The notes under the pieces: model-generated
Told to the model about the DNA's origin: nothing
Databases searched by the model: none
The model's input: only the letters and a program-made list of their open reading frames with translations
NCBI GenBank assembly: GCA_013289325.1
Contig: JABDAE010000004.1
Span: 1 to 53,154 of the forward strand
Reading direction: 5' to 3'
Length of the DNA: 53,154 bases
Source of the DNA: Chlamydiota bacterium
GTDB lineage: Bacteria > Chlamydiota > Chlamydiia > Chlamydiales > Parachlamydiaceae
Translations under genes and position numbers: made by a program
Shown: piece after piece, positions 46,742 through 53,154 of the stretch
Position numbering within the stretch: position 1 is the first letter of the stretch
How the letters are laid out: each line of letters opens with the position of its first letter

Positions 46742-46783
46742 ATTCTATAACTCATCTTTTGTTATAATCATGAGTTATAGAAT
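46742..46783. promoter_or_regulatory. Promoter with operator-like palindrome upstream of fic
   Basis: ATTCTATAACTCAT (46742-46755) and its perfect complement ATGAGTTATAGAAT (46770-46783) enclose a consensus TATAAT (46763-46768). The downstream arm abuts the GGAGG ribosome site. A dimeric repressor bound here would cover the -10 region. Confidence 0.8.
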
Positions 46784-46798
46784 GGAGGTCTATTGCTC

Positions 46799-47884
46799 AT
46801 GACATGGAACTGGCAATTACCAGATTGGCCAAATTTTACTTATGAAGTCAAGATCATTGCCGATATGGAAAGGCAATTTCTTTTGCAAGTCGCTCCAAAT
46901 TCCTTATTGAAGAATCATCATCCACAAACCTATTCCCAATTTATGGTAGATGTATTAAGTCAAGAAGGGATGGAAAGTGCAAAAATTGAAGGCGAATTAT
47001 TGTGTCGCGAAAGCTTGCAATCTTCTATTAAAAAGCATTTTGGTTTGAAAACTCATGCAAAAGAAAAAGCAAAAGAAACAGGAATGGCAGAAGCGCTTTG
47101 CGATGTTTACGAATCATTTGCAATGCCACTATCGCATGAAATGCTTTGGAAATGGCATTTTCTTCTTTTTAAAAATGAAACTAACGAAATAGAACTAGGA
47201 AAATATCGATCGCATGTAGAACCGATGCAAATTGTCTCCCATCGATATGGAGATCCAAAGGTGTTTTTTGAAGCTCCCCCATCTGAAAGGGTTTTTGGGG
47301 AAATGCAGCGGTTTATCGATTGGTTTAATACGAAAGAATCTTTAACAGTTGTCTTGGAAAAAGCCGCTGTTGCCCATTTATATTTTGAAAATATTCATCC
47401 CTTTGAAGATGGCAATGGAAGAATTGGGAGGCTTCTCATCGAAAAAGTTTTATCTCAGGGCATCGGACAGCCTATTTTAATTGCAGTTTCTAAGATTTTA
47501 GAGAAAAGAAAAAAAGAATATTACGCGGCGTTAGAATGTTGCAATAAAACCTTGCAAGTGGATAGTTGGCTCTTATTTTTTGCAGAAGTTGTCTTACAAG
47601 CTGAAAAAGACGCTGAAGAACTTCTTAATCATCTTATCCATAAGATGAAATTGATGACAATGCTAAAAGGAACAATCAACGAAAGGCAAGAAAAAGTGCT
47701 GCTCAAAATGTTTCAAAGCGGACCTGAAGGATTTGTAGGAGGTCTTAGCGCTGAAAAATACATCGCGATCACAAAGGCATCAAGAGCTACTGCCACCCGG
47801 GATTTAGCAGAACTTGTCTCACTTCAAGCCTTAACCAAAACGGGTGAACTTCGACACACCCGCTATTGGCTATACCGAACGTGA
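46799..47884 (+). CDS. Fic-family protein (DUF4172-type N-terminus), class II
   Basis: 361 residues from the ATG at 46799 (GGAGG 10 bases upstream; a TTG at 46793 is possible). The N-terminus TWNWQLPDWPNF is typical of the DUF4172 domain. The inhibitory-helix motif SAKIEG (Ser60 to Gly65) fits (S/T)xxxE(G/N), placed before the Fic core as in class II. The catalytic motif HPFEDGNGRIGR starts at His200 and is complete, so AMP transfer is expected. A C-terminal winged-helix-like domain (about 290-361; SAEKYIAITKASRATATRDLAEL) could bind the palindrome upstream. The targets are unknown. Confidence 0.92.
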   Translation: MTWNWQLPDWPNFTYEVKIIADMERQFLLQVAPNSLLKNHHPQTYSQFMVDVLSQEGMESAKIEGELLCRESLQSSIKKHFGLKTHAKEKAKETGMAEALCDVYESFAMPLSHEMLWKWHFLLFKNETNEIELGKYRSHVEPMQIVSHRYGDPKVFFEAPPSERVFGEMQRFIDWFNTKESLTVVLEKAAVAHLYFENIHPFEDGNGRIGRLLIEKVLSQGIGQPILIAVSKILEKRKKEYYAALECCNKTLQVDSWLLFFAEVVLQAEKDAEELLNHLIHKMKLMTMLKGTINERQEKVLLKMFQSGPEGFVGGLSAEKYIAITKASRATATRDLAELVSLQALTKTGELRHTRYWLYRT

Positions 47885-47917
47885 TTCAAAATTTGGTTTT
47901 TGTCAAAACTATCCTTG

Positions 47918-47961
47918 CATGACTCGTGGCCCATGACTCGTGGCCCCCATGACTCGTGGCC
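47918..47961. repeat. Tandem repeat of about 14-16 bp
   Basis: CATGACTCGTGGCC occurs three times in a row with small spacers, just after the Fic gene. No hairpin is seen. Confidence 0.8.
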
Positions 47962-47985
47962 ATTGTATTTTGCTAAAATTTCAAC

Positions 47986-48002
47986 AGACTTCTTTCGAAA
48001 CT
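47986..48002. repeat. Solo end of the TA-flanked MITE
   Basis: AGACTTCTTTCGAAACT is an exact 17-base match to the MITE terminus; nothing else of the element is present and the flank is CA, not TA. Confidence 0.75.
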
Positions 48003-48118
48003 CGCTTTGGTTGATAAAATTTGGGATTTTTGTGCAGAAGTTTTCTTATCGCCCCACTACACTATTTATACCCTTGACTTCTGCCATGGCTTTCAGCTAT
48101 TTTCAACCAAAAAAAGGG

Positions 48119-48541
48119 ATGAACATGCTCAATGAACTGATCCAACTCTCCTTTGATAAGATAATGCAAACGCGCACATACACTGTGATTGTCTTAGCTG
48201 CAGGAGAAAAGAAATTTGCCATCTATACAGCGCCAAGTACCGGCAAAACACTGCAAATTTATCTCACAGGTGGAAAGCCCGCAAGGCCCCAAACACACGA
48301 CTTTATCCAACAGATGTTTTTGGGAATGACTGTAAGGGTAAGGCAAGTGGTGATTAACGATGTCCAAGATACCACTTACTTTGCCAGAGTCTTCATCGAG
48401 CACGAGATGAATGGGCTTAATTACATCTATGAAATTGATGTAAGACCAAGTGATGGAATCATCCTTGCGCTGATGAATAACGCGCCAGTCTACTGCACTC
48501 ACGAAGTATTAGACAAAACAATTACAATTCAAGAAGGGTAG
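48119..48541 (+). CDS. Bifunctional nuclease (BFN/DUF151) family protein
   Basis: 140 residues from the ATG at 48119, with a second ATG two codons later better spaced from AAAAAGGG. The frame is open upstream but that part is repeat-derived. The DUF151 pattern is clear: an N-terminal strand VIVLAAGEKKFAIYTAPSTGKTL, then RPQTHDFIQQMFLGMTVRVRQVVINDVQDTTYFARVFI and the closing DVRPSDGIILALMNNAPVYCTHEVLD. DUF151 proteins in plants and Thermotoga show nuclease activity or unknown roles. It sits 9 bases before pepF and is likely co-transcribed with it. Confidence 0.88.
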   Translation: MNMLNELIQLSFDKIMQTRTYTVIVLAAGEKKFAIYTAPSTGKTLQIYLTGGKPARPQTHDFIQQMFLGMTVRVRQVVINDVQDTTYFARVFIEHEMNGLNYIYEIDVRPSDGIILALMNNAPVYCTHEVLDKTITIQEG

Positions 48542-48550
48542 AAAAGTAAA

Positions 48551-50362
48551 ATGGCAAAATCAAGAAACGAAGTGTCAGCTGCCGATCGATGGAATGTAGA
48601 GGCCTTATATAAAGATGCCAATGAATGGAACCTGGCATTTAATACTTTAGTAAAAGAATCTAAACAATCTGATCAAAAGTGGCCAAAAATTGCAGCTTTT
48701 AAAGGAAAATTAAGCGATGGCCCACAGGTGCTTAAAGGGGCGCTTGATACGATGTTCGATCTTCAAAGAGAGCTTACCAAACTCTACACATACGCCCACC
48801 TTCGCCACGATGAAGAGATCACAAATGATGAGAATAAGACCAATTTTCAAAAGTCCGTCGCCCTTTTTCACGATTATAGCGAAAATTGCGCATGGTTTGA
48901 TCCAGAAGTTTTAGCCTTAAGCGATGATAAAATTCAAGAGTACTTAAATTCACCGCTTGTGTCCCCATACAAGTTCCATATCGAAAAGATGGTAAGAGTG
49001 AAAAAACATACTCTAAAGGAAACAGAAGAGGCCCTTTTGGCGATGAGCGCAAAAGCTTTGCAATCTTCTCATCAGGCTTTTTCGGCTATTAATGACGCCG
49101 ACTTTAAATTTGGCAAAGTAAAAGATTCTCAAGGCAACAGCTTCGACCTTACTCACGGATCTTATGGGATGCACATCCGCAGTCACGATCGAGTCCTTCG
49201 CGAAAATGCCTTTAAAGGACTTTTAGGCAAATATCAAAGCTTTCAAAATACTTTATGCGAATTGCTAAATGGGACAATTCAATCTCACATTTTTAATGCC
49301 AAGGCAAGGGGTTATTCCTCTTGTCTTGAAGCTGCCCTTTTTCCAAAGAATATCGATACAAGCGTCTACGCCTCGCTCATTACAGCTGTTAGTGAAAAGC
49401 TGCCAACATCACTTCATCGCTACATGGACTTAAGGGAAAAAGTCTTGGGCGTTGGGAAATTGCACCTTTACGATATGTACAATCCTCTCATTAAAGCAAT
49501 CGACATCAAAATGTCTTATGAAGAGGCAGAAGAGATCGTGATCGAATCGGTCCTTCCCCTCGGAAAAGAATACCAAGACCTCCTTAAGCAAGGGTTTAAG
49601 GAAAAAAGATGGGTCGATCGCTATGAAAATGAAAATAAAAGATCAGGTGCTTATTCTAGCGGCTGTTACGATAGCTCGCCCTACATTTTAATGAACTATA
49701 AGGGCATATTAAGAGATGTCTTTACGCTAGCTCATGAAGCTGGCCATAGCATGCATAGCCTTTTGACACATACACATCAACCCTATCAATATGGCAACTA
49801 CCCTATTTTCCTAGCAGAAGTTGCCTCCACCTTTAACGAAGATCTTTTGATGCGCCTGATGCTTACAAGAGCCAAATCAAAAGAAGAAAGGATTTTCCTT
49901 CTCAACGAAAAAATTGAAGATATAAGAGGCACCTTATTTAGACAGACGATGTTTGCAGAATTTGAGCTTTTCCTCCACGAGATGGGGGAAAAAGAGGTGC
50001 CTCTTACACCTAAACTATTAAACGATTATTATTTAACTCTAAATCGCAAATACTTTGGGCCAAATGTCATTTTAACAGATGAAATCGCAGTGGAATGGGC
50101 GCGTATCCCCCACTTTTACTACAATTTTTACGTCTACCAATATGCAACAGGAATCAGCGCAGCAATTGCCTTAAGTGAAAAAGTCACCTCCGGCAAAGGC
50201 GCTGAGCAGCAAGATTATCTTGCCTTCCTTAAGAGCGGATCAAGTCGATATCCAATTGAGACGTTAAAAAAAGCTGGCGTGAATATGCAAGAGACAGCGC
50301 CCGTTAAAGCGGCTATCGATAAATTCAGCTCCATGGTCGATCAGCTCGCTAAAGAGATTTAG
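48551..50362 (+). CDS. pepF: Oligoendopeptidase F (M3 zinc metallopeptidase)
   Basis: 603 residues, normal for PepF. It cleaves short peptides in the cytoplasm. The zinc site is HEAGHSMH (His395, Glu396, His399), with the downstream glutamate in EVASTFNEDLL. The SGAYSSGCYDSSPYILMNYKG substrate loop is typical of the family. Its 3' end overlaps the minus-strand Nudix remnant by 14 bases. Confidence 0.96.
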   Translation: MAKSRNEVSAADRWNVEALYKDANEWNLAFNTLVKESKQSDQKWPKIAAFKGKLSDGPQVLKGALDTMFDLQRELTKLYTYAHLRHDEEITNDENKTNFQKSVALFHDYSENCAWFDPEVLALSDDKIQEYLNSPLVSPYKFHIEKMVRVKKHTLKETEEALLAMSAKALQSSHQAFSAINDADFKFGKVKDSQGNSFDLTHGSYGMHIRSHDRVLRENAFKGLLGKYQSFQNTLCELLNGTIQSHIFNAKARGYSSCLEAALFPKNIDTSVYASLITAVSEKLPTSLHRYMDLREKVLGVGKLHLYDMYNPLIKAIDIKMSYEEAEEIVIESVLPLGKEYQDLLKQGFKEKRWVDRYENENKRSGAYSSGCYDSSPYILMNYKGILRDVFTLAHEAGHSMHSLLTHTHQPYQYGNYPIFLAEVASTFNEDLLMRLMLTRAKSKEERIFLLNEKIEDIRGTLFRQTMFAEFELFLHEMGEKEVPLTPKLLNDYYLTLNRKYFGPNVILTDEIAVEWARIPHFYYNFYVYQYATGISAAIALSEKVTSGKGAEQQDYLAFLKSGSSRYPIETLKKAGVNMQETAPVKAAIDKFSSMVDQLAKEI

Positions 50363-50510
50363 AGATCTTTTTTATTTCTTCCCAACTTTCCCGCACTGCA
50401 GCCTCTTGCCCCGTTTTATCCCAGTCCAAATATCCACATGGAAGACACCACTTACCAGGTTCACAACGCTTATGTCTTCTATGGACACTAAAAAGGAAGA
50501 AGAAGCCCAT
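50349..50510 (-). pseudogene. Nudix-hydrolase remnant
   Basis: 53 codons from an ATG at 50510 read MGFFFLFSVHRRHKRCEPGK, WCLPCGYLDWDKTGQEAAVR, ESWEEIKKISKSL, then a stop. GKWCLPCGYLDW...AAVRESWEE is the start of a Nudix box (RExxEE present, while the upstream Glu of the box is a Lys). The rest of the enzyme is missing and an in-frame stop lies just upstream, so it is a decayed fragment. The remainder to 50649 is AT-rich leader. Confidence 0.7.
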
Positions 50511-50649
50511 TGTTTAAATTGCTGTGACAAATATAAAAACATACATAAACAATTAATTAGTTTCACAAAAAAAATATAGTTATCATTTAAATATTGATTG
50601 ATTAAATATAATCTGTTATACTCATCATTTTAAATATAGGAAAAAAAAT

Positions 50650-52986
50650 ATGGCGGCACACACGTTCCAGATCTCTTCTTCAGCACCCGCCTCAAACGGC
50701 GCTCCTCTTCCGCTTCTTCCCCCTTCAGTTCAAGGAATTTTATCTGGGTTATACTCTGCAGAGGAGCTCCCAGAAGAAAGAGTTGTAAGAATATCCAACT
50801 TAATGCTCCACGTAACCAACAATTCAGAAAAAAAAGTCGATCCCTCACAATTTTTCGCAAAATTTAAAATCTCAGAAATGAGTAGGTTTCAAGAGGTTCA
50901 TGTCGAAGCGCTTTATGACATGATAGAGCGTCATCCAATCGGCGATGGGATTTGTCTTCACGATGTTTTTGGAATGGAGTTATTACGACTGCTAAAAGAG
51001 ATGGAAACTGTCTTTGGTATTAGCAAAACTTTTCAAGAAGATTGGCAAGTTTTCTATTTACTTGGCTACATAGGAATTCTTTATAAATCTCACTCCCTCT
51101 TTGACTCAAATAAATTTAAAATATCAAATATCAAATTCTATGAACTAGCGGTATACAATCAAAAGATAACCGAATTTACAAAACATTTAAAAATTGAGTT
51201 AACAAATAAAAAAAAATATAAACAATCTCAGCAAGCAGCGAAACATCAAGCCACACAACAATTTTTTGAAACTAAGTGCCAAAGACTAACAGATGAATGG
51301 GATAAAACAAGAAGCTTACTGATGCGATGCCTTCTTCATCCTCAAGGAAATCATCTCCTTGCGGGAGAAACACTGAATAAACTTCCTGGAACAGAGTCCC
51401 TAGTAGCAAAAGACATAAGCGAAATTTTTGACGTACTCGATAATCTTTCCCACTATACACAATTGATCATCGGATGTATTGAAACCCCTTTCAAAAAGAA
51501 AATCATCAGCTCCTACCCAGCAGGTTTACCCGATATCTTAAGAGCGATTTTTACTTTAACATCCACAAATGATCTAAATGAAGTATATCGCATCTCTAAA
51601 GAAATATTTTCCATCATCATGAAAATACTGCCTGATATTTCCGATCAGTACTCCATCATGCAAAGCGAAATTAAAGATGCAGTAGAAGGAAAGCTAAACT
51701 ATCCAGTTTGGTGTAGCGCTCAAGGGATCAGAGTCGATCAACAAATCGATGATGAAAGGTTTTTAGAATTTCTTACCCAAAATCAACTCTTTATGACCTT
51801 GGTGAACTCCTGGTTACTCGACATCAAAGGAGCACTGGAATATTCAGTGATATCACTGCTTGAACCAAATTTTCATCTCACTTACAGCTACATCAATCGA
51901 ATTGCATTAAACGCTCATGGCTGGATATCTCAGATTGTTGCAAAAGGACAAAAAGATAAAAAGATAACGTCACTATTTGACATTTTGGAAATAGAGGCCG
52001 TTAACAGGTTAAGTAGTAATCAAACCATTGAACTGATCGGAAATTTATTAAGTCTCACTCACATGGGAGATACAGCTTTACCAAAAATTTTGGAATACCT
52101 TAAAGCTATTTTACCCTTATTAAAAAATGAGACTGAGCTCTTTCTTGAAGCATTCGCAGCAATGGAGAATTTCTGCCCTGGACATATAAAAGGGGTATCC
52201 CTTCTAAACGAGACTAAATGGTTTGCTCAGTTGTATATTTTAATTCACGATATGGAAGTCGTTTTAGGGATGAAAGAAGGGGAACACGAGGCGATATTCC
52301 CAGAAGTTTATCTTGAATTTTTAGCACTTGAAAACAAGTTTTTAATCGAAAAGCCTCTTGAAGAAGAAAGACTAAAAGGACAAATGGCGCTTCCCTTAGC
52401 CGCATCAGTTGAAGAACTTCAACCTCAAATTCCCACCCCTTTTTCTCGTAGCGAAGAAAGTAGCACCTTGAAACCTGCAGTATTATTAAACAAAGAAGAA
52501 GCTGCGTCCCCCCAAGAGGACTTAAGCCAACTCTTCCAAAAGATAAAAAAGAGAGCTTCCAAATCAAAAAGTGGTCAAGAGAAAAGCAAACAAAAGACGA
52601 GCATTGTAGAGCAAAGACAAACTGAAGAGCAGGTATTGCTATCGGTTGGATTAAGTCCTATTGTATACCACAAGAAACAAGATATACGTCTGCTTTTAAC
52701 TTCTTTGCAATTGACGTCTGTGACCACAACTGGTGAAGTCAGAACCGTTTTAAAAGAACTTGGCTATACTCGTATTCCAACTGAGAGAAAAGAACTTGGG
52801 AACCTTTTGTTCTCATGGGGATTTATCCCTCTTCGAAACAGAGGAAAAGGCAGCCATACTGTTTGGGAGCATCCAATCACAAAAGTAAGCGTCACAGTCC
52901 CTAAACCTAAAGACGATACGTTCGGAGATGGACTTGCTTCTAATATTCTACAGGATGCTTTAAATTCGTTTTTGCAATGCGCATAA
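50650..52986 (+). CDS. Large protein of unknown function with C-terminal HicA-like domain
   Basis: 778 residues. The first 580 or so are helical and unrecognised, with a KKKYKQSQQAAKHQAT coiled stretch near 180-200. A low-complexity charged linker (about 590-665, many Lys/Ser/Gln) leads to a C-terminal domain (about 695-770). That domain reads ERKELGNLLFSWGFIPLRNR, then GKGSHTVWEHP and VSVTVPKP, the pattern of HicA-type mRNA interferases, with the GSH motif at 734-736 (His736 as the likely catalytic residue). HicA is normally a 60-90 residue toxin; fusion to a large protein is unusual. No HicB gene follows before the window end. GGA lies upstream of the ATG in an AT-rich leader. Confidence 0.65.
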   Translation: MAAHTFQISSSAPASNGAPLPLLPPSVQGILSGLYSAEELPEERVVRISNLMLHVTNNSEKKVDPSQFFAKFKISEMSRFQEVHVEALYDMIERHPIGDGICLHDVFGMELLRLLKEMETVFGISKTFQEDWQVFYLLGYIGILYKSHSLFDSNKFKISNIKFYELAVYNQKITEFTKHLKIELTNKKKYKQSQQAAKHQATQQFFETKCQRLTDEWDKTRSLLMRCLLHPQGNHLLAGETLNKLPGTESLVAKDISEIFDVLDNLSHYTQLIIGCIETPFKKKIISSYPAGLPDILRAIFTLTSTNDLNEVYRISKEIFSIIMKILPDISDQYSIMQSEIKDAVEGKLNYPVWCSAQGIRVDQQIDDERFLEFLTQNQLFMTLVNSWLLDIKGALEYSVISLLEPNFHLTYSYINRIALNAHGWISQIVAKGQKDKKITSLFDILEIEAVNRLSSNQTIELIGNLLSLTHMGDTALPKILEYLKAILPLLKNETELFLEAFAAMENFCPGHIKGVSLLNETKWFAQLYILIHDMEVVLGMKEGEHEAIFPEVYLEFLALENKFLIEKPLEEERLKGQMALPLAASVEELQPQIPTPFSRSEESSTLKPAVLLNKEEAASPQEDLSQLFQKIKKRASKSKSGQEKSKQKTSIVEQRQTEEQVLLSVGLSPIVYHKKQDIRLLLTSLQLTSVTTTGEVRTVLKELGYTRIPTERKELGNLLFSWGFIPLRNRGKGSHTVWEHPITKVSVTVPKPKDDTFGDGLASNILQDALNSFLQCA

Positions 52987-53016
52987 ACTGATTCAAGTTT
53001 AAACCTGCTTTGAATA

Positions 53017-53154
53017 GACTTCTTTCGAAACTAAAATCCCGTGCCTCTGCCTGCATCCTATTACCCATATGTGTACTATCGCTGCTACCGCAGCTCTAAT
53101 TTTATTTCGCTTCTACCCCACATTCCACGTCGCTTCGCTCCGTTTCATGCGGGG
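53017..53154. mobile_element. TA-flanked MITE-like element, copy C (cut by window end)
   Basis: Begins with the same GACTTCTTTCGAAACT end after TA (53015-53016) and continues through the left arm into the 135-bp palindrome (from about 53114), with the CGTCGCTTCGC form of copy A. It starts 30 bases after the preceding gene's stop codon. The right half lies outside the window. Confidence 0.88.

Noticed and set aside
50372-50566. A 64-codon minus-strand frame beginning MKLINCLCMF
   Set aside because: The adjacent frame in the same DNA gives a recognisable Nudix fragment, which explains the open sequence better.

Overview
The window comes from a member of the Chlamydiota, most likely an amoeba-associated 'environmental' chlamydia (Parachlamydiales-type) and not Chlamydia proper. 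The evidence is the protein content and gene order: gyrA-gyrB-dciA, a Pkn1-type kinase with a C-terminal formylglycine-generating-enzyme-like domain, the acpP-fabG-fabD-fabH cluster beside bamA-skp-lpxD, pdhABC, a CPAF protease, accA next to an IHF/HU gene, tyrS, rpiA and pepF. The acetyl-CoA synthetase, KefB-type antiporter, Fic protein, toxin-antitoxin genes and abundant short repeats fit a larger, less reduced chlamydial genome. Genus cannot be read from the sequence.

Layout. 1-981: a broken ORF end, a composite MITE-like element and tandem repeats. 982-9587 (minus): gyrA, gyrB, a DciA-like gene, an outer-membrane barrel protein and the Pkn1-like kinase. 9829-12885 (minus): fatty-acid synthesis genes acpP, fabG, fabD, fabH. 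13116-17290 (plus): the envelope operon bamA, skp, lpxD. 17378-18196: an MNT/HEPN (MntA-HepT type) toxin-antitoxin pair. 18203-27458: an accessory island with a Ser/Pro-rich protein, a second MITE copy, vapBC debris, a large lipase-domain protein, a gene fragment, and three coiled-coil or unknown proteins that look like host-interaction factors. 27552-32838 (minus): pdhA-pdhB-pdhC-acs, a tight operon with two routes to acetyl-CoA. 32992-33064: tRNA-Arg(TCT). 33282-35242: a GT92-like glycosyltransferase and a secreted helical protein. 35401-44830 (minus): khpA, a CPA2 antiporter, CPAF, accA, a YkuD protein lacking its catalytic Cys, a conserved unknown, an IHF/HU gene and tyrS. 44944-52986: rpiA, a macro-domain protein, a Fic protein, a BFN/DUF151 protein, pepF and a large protein ending in a HicA-like domain. 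The right edge enters a third MITE copy.

The most notable signal is a 163-bp palindromic mobile element. Three full copies are each flanked by a perfect 5-bp target duplication (ATAAT, ATGAT, TTAAA), so each insertion adds 168 bp, exactly 56 codons. One copy sits in frame inside the CPAF protease gene, one interrupts a larger TA-flanked MITE, and one abuts a gene fragment. Both strands of the element are open, and stem changes between copies are paired. This is architecturally like the Rickettsia palindromic elements that insert into protein genes. Partial remnants lie upstream of the glycosyltransferase gene and at the stop codon of the Ser/Pro-rich gene.
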